Shown here: positions 14,404 to 21,459 of the stretch, one piece after another
How the letters are laid out: each line of letters opens with the position of its first letter
How positions within the stretch are numbered: the first letter of the stretch is position 1
Source: Sulfuricystis sp964478415
GTDB lineage: Bacteria > Pseudomonadota > Gammaproteobacteria > Burkholderiales > Rhodocyclaceae
NCBI GenBank assembly: GCA_964478415.1
Contig: CAYZII010000022.1
Span: 1 to 28,511, forward strand
Reading direction: 5' to 3'
DNA: 28,511 bases
Position numbers and translations under genes: made by a program
The notes under the pieces: generated by a model
Databases searched by the model: none
What the model was told of the DNA's origin: nothing
What the model saw: only the letters and a program-made list of their open reading frames with translations

Positions 14404-15600
14404 TCATTGCCCGGCCAGCCACTGGCCGGGATCGAACGCCCGCCCCTTGTGTCTGAGTTCAAAGTATAACCCCGATTCCCGCTGTCCCCCACTGTTGCCG
14501 ACGGTGGCCACCGGCTTGCCGGCAACCGCTTTTTGACCGACCACGGCGAGCAAAGTTTGGTTGTTGCCATAGATCGACAGAAAGCCGTCGTCATGGTCGA
14601 TGATCAGCAGGTTGCCATAACCGCGCAACCAGTCGGCAAACACGACCACCCCGTCGGCCACGGCGCGCACTTCGCTGCCCTCGGCGGCGCGGATGAACAT
14701 TCCCTTCCAGGAAAGCGCGCCCTCGTCGCGACGTGAACCGAAGCGCGCCATCACCTCGCCTTTGACGGGCCAGGGCAGTCGGCCACGCAACCTGGCGAAG
14801 GCACCGGAAGCTCCGACGGGTTCGGCGCCCCGCGGCGATGACCGGTCGGCATCGTCTGCCGGTTTGCCGGCAGAGGCGGCGCGCGCGCCTGCCGCCTTCT
14901 TTTTTGCCAGCGCAGCAAGCACACGGGCAAGCCGCCGCTCATCCTGCTTCAGGGTAGCGATCGTGCGCCGTTGGGTCTCGATCTCGCCCGACAGCCTGGT
15001 CAACAGCCTCTGTCGCTCTTTTTGCCGCTGCTGCAACGCGGCGCGCTCCGCGGCTTCGCTCCTCGCCAGTTCGGCGAGTCTGGCCTGGTGCGTACGGACG
15101 ACCTCGGCCTGGCGACGGGTCGCCGCCGCATCCTCGCGCAATTGGCCGATCCGCTCTGCCTGGGCGTGCGCAAGCAGCGTCAGAAAATGACGCTCGCGCG
15201 CCACATCGTCGGGTTTATCGCCGGCAAGCCACAAGGACAGTGCATCCCGCCCGTGCGGCTGAAACTGACGGCGCAACAGGGTGGCGAGCAGCTCACGTCG
15301 TGATGTCGTCTGGGTTTCGAGTCTTCTCAGTTCATGCTCGTGAGCAGCCAGCGCGGTACGCGCCGCAGCCCCTTCTTCGGCCAGTTCCCGGAGCTTCCGT
15401 TCGCTGTCGGTAATCGCCTTTTCGAGGCGGCGCAACTGCTCCGCCGCAGCCGCCCGGGCAGCTTCTTTTTTCTGTAGCTCACGTTCGAGCACCACACGTC
15501 GCTCGCGCAACGACTCGAGCCGGGCCTTTTCGCGCTCGCCCGCCGCCAGCACGCAGACCGGCAGACAAAGGGCGACGATTGCAATCCGATGACGGATCAA
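14404..15600 (-). CDS. envC: Murein hydrolase activator EnvC
   Basis: Periplasmic activator of cell-separation amidases. 398 aa: signal peptide (IAIVALCLPVCVLAAG, about residues 6-21), a long coiled coil (about 22-235, rich in Glu/Arg/Leu/Ala heptads), an Ala/Gly/Ser-rich linker, and a C-terminal LytM domain (WKGMFIRAAEGSEVRAVADG, ADWLRGYGNLLIIDHDDG, SLYFE-like GLYFELRHKG). The usual M23 zinc histidines are largely missing (GMFIRA in place of GxxHxG-type sequence), as in EnvC, which activates rather than cuts. The start is a TTG at 15600 overlapping the gpmA stop (TTGA); no later start keeps the signal peptide. ctpA follows after a short gap. Confidence 0.93.
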   Translation of the reverse strand: MIRHRIAIVALCLPVCVLAAGEREKARLESLRERRVVLERELQKKEAARAAAAEQLRRLEKAITDSERKLRELAEEGAAARTALAAHEHELRRLETQTTSRRELLATLLRRQFQPHGRDALSLWLAGDKPDDVARERHFLTLLAHAQAERIGQLREDAAATRRQAEVVRTHQARLAELARSEAAERAALQQRQKERQRLLTRLSGEIETQRRTIATLKQDERRLARVLAALAKKKAAGARAASAGKPADDADRSSPRGAEPVGASGAFARLRGRLPWPVKGEVMARFGSRRDEGALSWKGMFIRAAEGSEVRAVADGVVVFADWLRGYGNLLIIDHDDGFLSIYGNNQTLLAVVGQKAVAGKPVATVGNSGGQRESGLYFELRHKGRAFDPGQWLAGQ

Positions 15601-16346
15601 GCCGCGGCTTTGCCTTGATTCGCCACCGCCGCCTGGGCCGCGGCGATCGCTGCGGGATCGCCGAGATAGTAGCTTTTCAGCGGATTGAGCTCGGCATCGA
15701 ACTCATACACCAAGGGCTGGCCGGTCGGCACGTTGAGGCCGACGATGTCCTGATCGGAAATATTGTCGAGATACTTGATCAGCGCACGCAGGCTGTTGCC
15801 ATGGGCAACAATCAGCACGCGCTTGCCGGACTTGATGGTCGGCGCGATGCCGTCGAACCAGATCGGCAGGAAGCGCTCGACGGTGTCCTTCAGACATTCC
15901 GCGGTCGGATAAAGGCCGGGGACGAGATTGCGATAGCGCGGATCATGCACCTCGTAACGCGGATCGTCCTTGTCGAGGGCCGGCGGCCGCACATCGTAGG
16001 AGCGCCGCCAAAGCTTGACCTGCTCTTCGCCATACTTGGCCGCCGTCTCGGCCTTGTTGAGGCCTTGCAGGGCGCCGTAATGGCGCTCGTTGAGGCGCCA
16101 GGAATGGACCACCGGCAACCACATGCGGTCCATTTCCTCGAGCACGAGCCAGAGGGTCTTGATCGCCCGTTTCAATACTGAAGTGTAGACAATGTCGAAA
16201 TCGAAGCCTTGCGCCTTCAACAACCGGCCGGCGGCCTGCGCTTCGGCGACGCCTTTCTCGCTCAGCCCGACATCGGTCCAGCCGGTGAAACGGTTTTCCT
16301 TGTTCCAGGTGGATTCGCCGTGGCGCAGCAATACGAGTTTGTGCAT
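15597..16346 (-). CDS. gpmA: 2,3-bisphosphoglycerate-dependent phosphoglycerate mutase GpmA
   Basis: Glycolytic/gluconeogenic enzyme interconverting 3- and 2-phosphoglycerate through a phosphohistidine; cytoplasmic. 249 aa. Motifs: KLVLLRHGESTWNKENRFTGWTD in part at the N-terminus with the catalytic His, YTSVLKRAIKTLW, WRLNERHYGALQGLNKAETA, and VLIVAHGNSLRALIKYLD with the second His. The Ala-rich tail (AAIAAAQAAVANQGKAAA) is a common minor extension. First gene of the minus-strand unit leading to envC, ctpA and moeB; the stop overlaps the envC TTG start. It is divergent from arsR. Confidence 0.97.
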   Translation of the reverse strand: MHKLVLLRHGESTWNKENRFTGWTDVGLSEKGVAEAQAAGRLLKAQGFDFDIVYTSVLKRAIKTLWLVLEEMDRMWLPVVHSWRLNERHYGALQGLNKAETAAKYGEEQVKLWRRSYDVRPPALDKDDPRYEVHDPRYRNLVPGLYPTAECLKDTVERFLPIWFDGIAPTIKSGKRVLIVAHGNSLRALIKYLDNISDQDIVGLNVPTGQPLVYEFDAELNPLKSYYLGDPAAIAAAQAAVANQGKAAA

Positions 16347-16378
16347 GATCGAAAAGGGGGAAATGTGGAAAGGGAGAA

Positions 16379-16407
16379 TCGACAGGGAATTTTAATCGAA
16401 GTATGAT
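16379..16407 (+). promoter_or_regulatory. Sigma70-type promoter of the arsR-rhodanese-grxC-secB unit
   Basis: TCGACA (16379-16384) and TATGAT (16402-16407) are separated by exactly 17 bp; each differs from consensus at one position. Initiation would be near 16414, about 40 nt before the arsR ATG. It lies in the 109-bp divergent gap with gpmA, so an autoregulatory ArsR-type site could act on both genes. Confidence 0.7.
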
Positions 16408-16455
16408 CGCGCCCTGTCAGTTTGCCCCGTTCTGTTTGCGCAACGCCCCTGCCTT

Positions 16456-16782
16456 ATGCATCGCACTGCCATCGAAGATCTGGCCCACCGACACGATCAA
16501 ATCATGGTCGCCGCGCGCGCATTGAAATCGATCGCCCATCCGCTGCGGCTAAAGATCCTCTGTGTGATCGGGAACAAGGAGGTGTGCGTGCAGGAAATCG
16601 TCGATGCCGTCGGCACCTCGCAGAGTAACATTTCACAGCATCTCGCCATCCTGCGCGACAAGGGCATCCTCGCCACGCGCAAGGACGCCAACCGGGTGTT
16701 CTACCGCGTTGCCGATCAGCGCACCTTGCAACTGGTCGGCATGATGCGCGAAGTATTCTGCGGCGTCGCACCGACTGCCTGA
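16456..16782 (+). CDS. ArsR/SmtB family transcriptional regulator
   Basis: 108-aa winged-helix repressor. The DNA-binding region is clear: ALKSIAHPLRLKILCVI, then VCVQEIVDAVGTSQSNISQHLAILRDKGI (helix-turn-helix) and a wing with RKDANRVFYRV. The ArsR metal motif ELCVCDL is replaced by KEVCVQEI, so there is one cysteine where arsenic sensors have two. Other cysteines are near the start of the helix (LCVIG) and near the C-terminus (VFCGV). It may sense sulfur species or redox state rather than metal; this is inference from the rhodanese and glutaredoxin genes directly downstream. Divergent from gpmA. Confidence 0.9.
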   Translation: MHRTAIEDLAHRHDQIMVAARALKSIAHPLRLKILCVIGNKEVCVQEIVDAVGTSQSNISQHLAILRDKGILATRKDANRVFYRVADQRTLQLVGMMREVFCGVAPTA

Positions 16783-16812
16783 ACAAGCTTTTTCCAAGGA
16801 ATTCATCGAGCG

Positions 16813-17220
16813 ATGGAGTTCATCCAGCAGAATTTGATGTGGGTCGCGCTGGCGGCGGTCAGCGGCAGCATGCTGCTCTGGCAGACGTTCAAGGGCAGCG
16901 GCGGCAAGAACATTTCCGTAGCCGAAGCTACGCTGTTGATCAACCGCCAGGATGCGCTCGTCATCGATGTGCGCGAGACCGCCGAATGGTCGGCGGGACA
17001 CATCCCCGCCGCGCGTCACTTCCCGCTCAGCCAGTTCGCCAAGCATCTCGTCGAAATCGAAAAATCGAAAGACAAGCCGGTCATCCTCGTCTGCGCCAGC
17101 GGCAACCGTTCCAGCTCCGCCGCACGCATGTTGCAGAAGGCCGGTTTCCCACAAGTCTTCAATCTCTCAGGTGGCATGCGCGCCTGGCTCGATGCCGGCC
17201 TGCCAGTCACCAAAAAATAG
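16813..17220 (+). CDS. Membrane-anchored rhodanese-like protein
   Basis: 135 aa: a single N-terminal hydrophobic segment (about residues 8-24, LMWVALAAVSGSMLLW) followed by one rhodanese domain. The active-site loop is CASGNR with C94, and DVRETAEWSAGHIPAARHFPL and NLSGGMRAWLDAGLPV are standard rhodanese blocks. Enzymes of this kind move sulfane sulfur between persulfides and acceptors. Located between an ArsR regulator and grxC, the usual betaproteobacterial setting upstream of secB. AAGGA lies about 12 nt before the ATG. The substrate is not known from sequence. Confidence 0.92.
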   Translation: MEFIQQNLMWVALAAVSGSMLLWQTFKGSGGKNISVAEATLLINRQDALVIDVRETAEWSAGHIPAARHFPLSQFAKHLVEIEKSKDKPVILVCASGNRSSSAARMLQKAGFPQVFNLSGGMRAWLDAGLPVTKK

Positions 17221-17230
17221 GGTCGTGCCG

Positions 17231-17491
17231 ATGGCCAAAGTCGAAATGTATGCCACCGAGGTGTGTCCTTACTGCGTGCGCGCCGAGGCACTGTTGCGGC
17301 GCAAGGGGGTAACCGAGATCGAAAAGATCCGCGTGGATCTCGACCCGGCGAAACGTCAGGAAATGGAAGCACGTGTGCCCGGCGCACGCACCGTGCCGCA
17401 AATCTTCATCGACGGCCGGCATGTCGGCGGCTGCGACGACCTTTACGAACTCGACCGGCAAGGCAAACTCGATCCACTGCTCGCCGGCTGA
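17231..17491 (+). CDS. grxC: Glutaredoxin 3
   Basis: Small (86 aa) cytoplasmic thiol-disulfide oxidoreductase using glutathione. The dithiol active site is C12-P-Y-C15; the glutathione-binding TVPQIFI and GGCDDLYEL motifs follow. The longer open frame upstream is rejected because the thioredoxin fold starts at MAKVEMYATEVCPYC; the ATG at 17231 is 10 nt after the rhodanese stop. The grxC-secB pair is conserved in many Proteobacteria. Confidence 0.96.
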   Translation: MAKVEMYATEVCPYCVRAEALLRRKGVTEIEKIRVDLDPAKRQEMEARVPGARTVPQIFIDGRHVGGCDDLYELDRQGKLDPLLAG

Positions 17492-17526
17492 GCGCTTTCC
17501 CCGCAAACTCCCAGGACCCCACGATC

Positions 17527-18003
17527 ATGAACGAACAAGACAGCAGCGCCCCGGTTTTCACGATCGAGAAGATCTACGTCAAGGATCTCTCGGTGGAAGT
17601 GCCGAATGCCCCGCACTGTTTCCTCGAACGCGACCAGGCCCAAGTCCAGCTGCAGATGCAGACCGGCGGCGAAGCGGTCGGCGATGGCATCTTCAACGTC
17701 GTGCTGACACTCACCGTGAGCGCGAAAATCGGCGAGAAGACACAATTTCTCGTCGAGGTCGCCCAGGCCGGCATCTTCCAGATCCGCAACGTACCGGACG
17801 AGGAGCTCGAACCGATCGTCGCCGTCGCCTGCCCGAATATCCTTTTCCCCTACGCGCGCGAAACGGTCTCTGACGCGATCACGCGCGCCGGTTTTCCGCC
17901 GGTGCTGCTCGCGCCGGTGAATTTCGAGGCGATCTATCGCCAGCGCCTCGAACAGCAACAGGCCCAGCAGGCGCACGGGCCGCATGAGGTTCCCATCCAG
18001 TAA
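17527..18003 (+). CDS. secB: Protein-export chaperone SecB
   Basis: Cytoplasmic tetrameric chaperone that keeps preproteins unfolded and hands them to SecA. 158 aa, typical length. Family blocks: FTIEKIYVKDLSVEVPNAP, VVLTLTVSAKIGEKTQFLVEVAQAGIF in part, CPNILFPYARETVSDAITRAGFPPVLLAPVNFEAIY in part. The C-terminal tail is Gln/Ala/His-rich. The ATG at 17527 is selected because the family begins there; the frame is open upstream over grxC. It is followed by the SH3-like gene after 16 bp and then gpsA, the common secB-gpsA neighbourhood. Confidence 0.97.
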   Translation: MNEQDSSAPVFTIEKIYVKDLSVEVPNAPHCFLERDQAQVQLQMQTGGEAVGDGIFNVVLTLTVSAKIGEKTQFLVEVAQAGIFQIRNVPDEELEPIVAVACPNILFPYARETVSDAITRAGFPPVLLAPVNFEAIYRQRLEQQQAQQAHGPHEVPIQ

Positions 18004-18019
18004 CGATCAGGGCCAGCGC

Positions 18020-18460
18020 ATGGCACGGTCTCGCTGGCTCATTCCCTGGCTGCTCGCGGGCTGGGTCATGTCGGCTGCGGCGCTCGACTTCCGCTCGGTC
18101 GCCGAAGCCGCAATCCTCTACGATGCGCCTTCGCAAAAGGCCAAACCCCTCTGGGTGATCGCGCCGGGCACGCCGGTGGAAGTCATCGTCAGTCTCGATA
18201 CCTGGACCAAGGTGCGCGACATGAACGGCGATCTGGCCTGGATCGAGCGCCGCCTTTTGTCCGATCGTCGCATGCTGCAGGTGCGTGCCGGCGGTGCCCA
18301 GGTGCGCGGCGAGGCCAGTGACGGCGCCAGTCTGGTGTTCGAGGCCGAGGCCGATGTGCTGCTCGAGTATCTCGGTGCGGGGCCTAGCGGCTGGGTCAAG
18401 GTGCGTCACCGGGACGGCGCCGAGGGCTTCGTCAAGATGGGTCAGGTGTGGGGGCTTTGA
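18020..18460 (+). CDS. Exported SH3-like domain protein
   Basis: 146 aa with a signal peptide (MARSRWLIPWLLAGWVMSAAA, cleavage near residue 21) and two predicted bacterial SH3-like repeats. The first is around residues 22-80 (LDFRSVAEAAILYDAPSQKAKPLWVIAPGTPVEVIV..WTKVRDMNGDLAWIERRLL in parts). The second is around 85-146 (LQVRAGGAQVRGEAS...GWVKVRHRDGAEGFVKMGQVWGL in parts). Such domains usually bind peptidoglycan or act as extracytoplasmic adaptors. The start at 18020 gives an intact signal peptide; the open frame extends 12 codons further up, overlapping secB. It overlaps the start of gpsA, so it is part of the same transcript. Exact function unknown. Confidence 0.86.
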   Translation: MARSRWLIPWLLAGWVMSAAALDFRSVAEAAILYDAPSQKAKPLWVIAPGTPVEVIVSLDTWTKVRDMNGDLAWIERRLLSDRRMLQVRAGGAQVRGEASDGASLVFEAEADVLLEYLGAGPSGWVKVRHRDGAEGFVKMGQVWGL

Positions 18461-19464
18461 CGCACATCGCGGTGCTGGGCGCCGGTGCGTGGGGAACGGC
18501 GCTGGCGTTGTCGTTCGCACAGCGTCACCGGGTTCGTCTGTGGACGTGGCGGAAAGAGCACGCCGCCGAGATGAATGCCACGCGCGAAAACGCCCGCTAT
18601 CTGCCGGGTTGCCGGTTTCCGGACACGCTCGAAGTCACCGGGGACTTCGCCGCCGCGCTCGCCGACGCCGAGCTAGCGGTAATCGCCACGCCGATCGCGG
18701 GATTGCGTGACACAGCCGCACATCTGAAGCAGCTTCGTGGCGACCTCTCTTTCCTGTGGGTCTGCAAAGGCTTGGAAGCCGGCAGCGGGATGCTGCCGCA
18801 CCAGGTCATCGCAGGTGTGCATTCCGACGCGCTGGAGAACACTTCCGGCGGGCCGCGCTGCGGCGTGCTGAGTGGGCCGAGCTTTGCCATCGAAGTGGCG
18901 CACAACCAGCCCACCGCGGTGACGCTGGCATCGACCGACAGCGCTTTCGCCGAACGGACTGCTGCAGCACTCAACGGTCCGCGGCTGCGCATCTATGCCA
19001 ATGACGACCTGATCGGCGTCGAGGTTGGCGGCGCAGTGAAAAACGTCATCGCGATCGCCACCGGCATCTGCGACGGTCTCGGTCTCGGCCTGAATGCACG
19101 CGCTGCGCTGATGACGCGGGGCTTAGCGGAAATCACCCGTTTCGGCGTCACCCTCGGCGCGCGCACCGAGACTTTCATGGGGCTTTCCGGCCTGGGGGAC
19201 TTGATCCTCACCTGCACCGGCGATCTGTCGCGCAACCGGCGCCTGGGCCTGGCACTGGCGGCGGGAGAAGCGCTCGAAAAGATCCAGCGTGAGCTTGGCC
19301 AGGTCGCGGAGGGCGTGCATACCGCCCATGAGGTTGCGCGGCGCGCCGCAATGCTCGGCGTCGAGATGCCGATCACCGCGACCGTCTGCGACGTGCTCAC
19401 GGGCCGCTTCTCCGCCGCTGCGGCCGTCGAGCGGCTGATGAACCGCGACCCGAAGCACGAATAG
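18448..19464 (+). CDS. gpsA: NAD(P)+-dependent glycerol-3-phosphate dehydrogenase GpsA
   Basis: Reduces dihydroxyacetone phosphate to sn-glycerol-3-phosphate for phospholipid synthesis; cytoplasmic. 338 aa from the GTG at 18448. The Rossmann loop AVLGAGAWGTALA opens the protein; VCKGLE, LSGPSFAIEVA, GVEVGGAVKNVIAIATGICDGLGLG in part and GLSGLGDLILTCTGDLSRNR are family blocks, with the catalytic lysine in AVKNV. An alternative TTG at 18457 would overlap the SH3 gene stop as TTGA and give MTHIAVLGAG, closer to the usual N-terminus; both are plausible. A palindromic repeat begins 7 nt after the stop. Confidence 0.96.
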   Translation: MGALTHIAVLGAGAWGTALALSFAQRHRVRLWTWRKEHAAEMNATRENARYLPGCRFPDTLEVTGDFAAALADAELAVIATPIAGLRDTAAHLKQLRGDLSFLWVCKGLEAGSGMLPHQVIAGVHSDALENTSGGPRCGVLSGPSFAIEVAHNQPTAVTLASTDSAFAERTAAALNGPRLRIYANDDLIGVEVGGAVKNVIAIATGICDGLGLGLNARAALMTRGLAEITRFGVTLGARTETFMGLSGLGDLILTCTGDLSRNRRLGLALAAGEALEKIQRELGQVAEGVHTAHEVARRAAMLGVEMPITATVCDVLTGRFSAAAAVERLMNRDPKHE

Positions 19465-19470
19465 GTGCCG

Positions 19471-19540
19471 TCCCGCCAGCGCCGATTTTCCGAAACGAAT
19501 CGGCGCCCGGCGGGATGCCCTCATTTCCGCCAGCGCCGAT
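19471..19540. repeat. Palindromic repeat between gpsA and trmL (same family as window start)
   Basis: A stem-loop is formed by TCCCGCC (19471-19477) with GGCGGGA (19509-19515) and GCGCCGATT (19479-19487) with AATCGGCGC (19498-19506), with an A/CC internal loop and a 10-nt loop containing CCGAAAC. A second, partial unit follows to 19540 and stops just before the trmL stop codon. Compared with the copies at 2-109, the inner stem has C-to-T and G-to-A changes that keep pairing. No T-run follows, so it is not a standard terminator, though it lies between convergent genes. Confidence 0.85.
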
Positions 19541-19542
19541 GT

Positions 19543-20007
19543 TCAGCTCGCGCCGGCGAACCCCTGCTGGCGCCACGCCTCATAGACGGCGATGGCGACG
19601 GCGTTGGACAGATTCAGGCTGCGGTTGCCCGGCATCATCGGCAGTTTGAGACGCTGCTGCGCCGGGAAGCTGGCCAGCATTCCGGCAGGCAGACCGCGTG
19701 TTTCCGGCCCGAACACCAGGGCATCGCCAGGCCGGAAAGCCACCGTGTCGTAGCGCACCTCCCCTTTCGTGCTGAACGCGAACAACCGCGCCGCACCGAG
19801 TGCCGCCACGCAAGCCGGCCAGTCAGGATGCACGTACACCTCGGCGAACTCGGCATAGTCGAGGCCGGCGCGCCGCAACGCAGCGTCCGAGACCTGGAAA
19901 CCGAGAGGTTCGACCAGATGCAGCCGACAGTCGGCATTCGCGGCGAGACGGATCACATTGCCGGTATTGGGCGGGATTTCCGGCTGATATAGAACGATCT
20001 GGAACAT
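19543..20007 (-). CDS. trmL: tRNA (cytidine(34)-2'-O)-methyltransferase TrmL
   Basis: SPOUT-class methyltransferase that 2'-O-methylates the wobble base of tRNA-Leu; cytoplasmic. 154 aa, the family length. Seen: N-terminal FQIVLYQPEIPPNTGNVIRLAANADCRLHLVEPLGF in parts, LVFGPETRGLPAGML (SAM-binding knot) and the C-terminal PMMPGNRSLNLSNAVAIAVYEAWRQ in parts. Convergent with gpsA; the palindromic repeat occupies the gap. An AT-rich TATAAA at about 20037 (minus strand) may be its -10, but no clear -35 was found. Confidence 0.95.
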   Translation of the reverse strand: MFQIVLYQPEIPPNTGNVIRLAANADCRLHLVEPLGFQVSDAALRRAGLDYAEFAEVYVHPDWPACVAALGAARLFAFSTKGEVRYDTVAFRPGDALVFGPETRGLPAGMLASFPAQQRLKLPMMPGNRSLNLSNAVAIAVYEAWRQQGFAGAS

Positions 20008-20258
20008 CGTGGCTGTGGCATCTTAGAGAACCGCAGTTTATAGCGATGGATTGCATTCGATGGCCAGACCAGAAAAGATCCGCCTCGGCGACCCTTCGTT
20101 CGAACGGGGAGAAACCGCTGCCAAAGTTGCTGTGTGGGGGAAGGGGCGCACGGAACTTCACTGGCACTGTGCCATCGATAGCGATGAGCTTGGTCGCACC
20201 GGCTAGCTGAGGCTTGTGCCGATGGCGCCGGAAGGAAAATGATGCTAGCCTGATCGCT
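20008..20258. other. 251-bp intergenic region with three TAGCGAT motifs
   Basis: No credible gene. The sequence TAGCGAT occurs at 20041-20047 (plus), 20179-20185 (plus) and, inverted, at the start of the MNT gene (20253-20259). The middle copy is part of ATCGATAGCGAT. These could be binding sites for autoregulation of the MNT/HEPN pair, or coincidence. The rest shows no clear promoter consensus or terminator. Confidence 0.35.
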
Positions 20259-20774
20259 ATGGACTTTGTTCCTCTCGCTTCCGACTGGAAAAGTGCTTAC
20301 GACGAAATCGTCGCCGCATTGCCTGCGGCCGCGTTGCAAGTTTACGGTCAGCGCCTGAAGGCGCTGGTCTTGTTCGGCTCGGTGGCGCGCGGCGTCCAAC
20401 GACCGGATTCCGACATCGACCTACTGCTTGTCGCCGAGCCCCTGCCGGAGCGTCGCACGGCACGCATCATCGAGTTTGAGGCCGTCGAAGATGCCCTGCG
20501 CCCGCAAACGGAAGCGGCTCGCGCCAAAGGCGTCCATGGCGAGTATTCCCCCCTGATCCGCACGCCGGCCGAACTGGAAGCCGGCAGCTTCGCCTTTCTC
20601 GACATCCCCACCGAGGGGCGCTATCTGTTCGATCCCACCGGCATCGCCCGGGACTACTTCGACCGGTTGGCCGCCCGTCTCAAAGCGCAAGGGGCCGAAC
20701 GACGCTTCATCGACGGCTCGCCTTACTGGATTCTGAAACCAGATGCCCAGCCCGGCGAACCCATTCCCATCTAG
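20259..20774 (+). CDS. MNT-type nucleotidyltransferase domain protein
   Basis: 171-aa protein of the minimal nucleotidyltransferase (Pol beta superfamily) group. The active-site motif is clear: LFGSVARG (GS at 40-41) followed by RPDSDIDLLLVAE, with D52 and D54 as the metal-binding pair. It is larger than the shortest MntA antitoxins (about 100 aa), with a C-terminal part (EYSPLIRTPAELEAG...IPTEGRYLFDPTGIARDYFDRL in parts) common in stand-alone NTP transferases paired with HEPN proteins. MntA-type proteins neutralise HEPN toxins by AMPylating them; that role is inferred here from the adjacent HEPN gene. The ATG at 20259 is chosen because the fold starts there; upstream residues are basic and unrelated. 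Confidence 0.88.
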   Translation: MDFVPLASDWKSAYDEIVAALPAAALQVYGQRLKALVLFGSVARGVQRPDSDIDLLLVAEPLPERRTARIIEFEAVEDALRPQTEAARAKGVHGEYSPLIRTPAELEAGSFAFLDIPTEGRYLFDPTGIARDYFDRLAARLKAQGAERRFIDGSPYWILKPDAQPGEPIPI

Positions 20775-20777
20775 CCG

Positions 20778-21182
20778 ATGACAACGGACGAACTTGCCCG
20801 CGACTATTTCCGCCGCGTCCAGGTACGTCGCCGCGTGCTCGATCTACTGTTCGAGGCCGGCGAATACGCCGACGTAGTGCGCGAGGCGCAAGAACTCATG
20901 GAACTAGGCATGAAAGGCATGCTGCGCTGGGCCGGCATCGATCCGCCGCGCTGGCACGATGTCGGCGCGGTACTGCAAAGCCAGCGAGAACGCCTGCCCG
21001 TTGCAGTGCTTCCTGATCTCGACAGTCTCGCCAAAGCCTCCGCCCGGCTGCGCAAGGAACGGGAAATGGCTTTTTACGGCGAAGTCGACCTCGTGCCTGG
21101 CAAGAGCTACGACCGCTCCCAAGCCGAGGAAGCGCTCGCCGCGACGGATCGGCTGCTCTGCGCGCTGCGGCATTTCACTTAA
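20778..21182 (+). CDS. HEPN domain protein, partner of the MNT protein
   Basis: 134-aa all-helical protein beginning 3 nt after the MNT gene. The HEPN pattern is visible: LARDYFRRVQVRRRVLDLLFEAGEYADVVREAQELMELGMKGMLRWAGID in parts, then PPRWHDVGAVL, then LRKEREMAFYGEVDL. The RX4-6H RNase motif of toxic HEPN proteins is not seen: at the expected place the sequence is REMAFYG, with Tyr where His would be. So it may be a non-catalytic or regulatory HEPN, or act by another route. The stop codon TAA overlaps the left flank of the inverted-repeat element that begins at 21183. Confidence 0.85.
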   Translation: MTTDELARDYFRRVQVRRRVLDLLFEAGEYADVVREAQELMELGMKGMLRWAGIDPPRWHDVGAVLQSQRERLPVAVLPDLDSLAKASARLRKEREMAFYGEVDLVPGKSYDRSQAEEALAATDRLLCALRHFT

Positions 21183-21454
21183 ACCCAGATTGTCCCTTGG
21201 AACGCGAGTGGATTGGGCAGCCGTAGGTGAAGATTTGCGGCCGCGCGACAAGCCAAAACGAAGTTTCGGCGTAGGCTAACCTGCGCAAGCTGGTTAAGGC
21301 CCACAGGGCCGGCCGGAGCCAATAACCGTGTCTATTGGCGAGGAGCGCGGGTTTGATACTGCCGCCCGCAGGCCCCAAGCCATAGCAAAGGGCTGAATGT
21401 TCAGGACTCCGAAGAGTCATACATTGCTCGCCTGGTCTAATAGACAATCTGGGT
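21183..21454. repeat. 272-bp element with the same inverted ends, hairpin-rich interior
   Basis: Left end ACCCAGATTGTCCCTTGGA (21183-21201); right end (21436-21454) is the reverse complement of ACCCAGATTGTCTATTAGA. These are the same ends as in the 7972-8180 element. The left arm also shares GGAYTGGGCRGC (21210-21221 versus 7988-7999) and GTGAAGAT (21227-21234 versus 8017-8024) with it; the rest differs. The interior has five hairpins in a row: 21277-21296 (TAACC/GGTTA with a GCAA loop), 21298-21310 (GGCCC/GGGCC), 21318-21339 (GCCAATA/TATTGGC), 21347-21369 (GCGGG/CCCGC) and 21405-21418 (GACTC/GAGTC with a CGAA loop). No credible ORF. It could be a structured RNA or a folded-DNA element; identity unknown. 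Confidence 0.65.
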
Positions 21455-21459
21455 TCAAA
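21452..21459. repeat. Left target-site duplication of IS66 (GGTTCAAA)
   Basis: The 8 bp GGTTCAAA directly left of the IS are repeated exactly at 23585-23592, right of it. Eight base pairs is the known duplication length for IS66. The target overlaps the last 3 bp of the 19-bp right end of the 21183-21454 element. Confidence 0.95.

Noticed and set aside
14361..14594. Longer N-terminus for ctpA
   Set aside because: It would overlap envC and bury the signal peptide; the ATG at 14360 places the signal peptide at the N-terminus.
21277..21300. Integron attC-like site (CTAAC...GGTTAAG)
   Set aside because: Only a short symmetrical GGCTAAC/GGTTAAGGC resemblance; the R'/L' core arrangement and a cassette structure are missing and no integrase is near.
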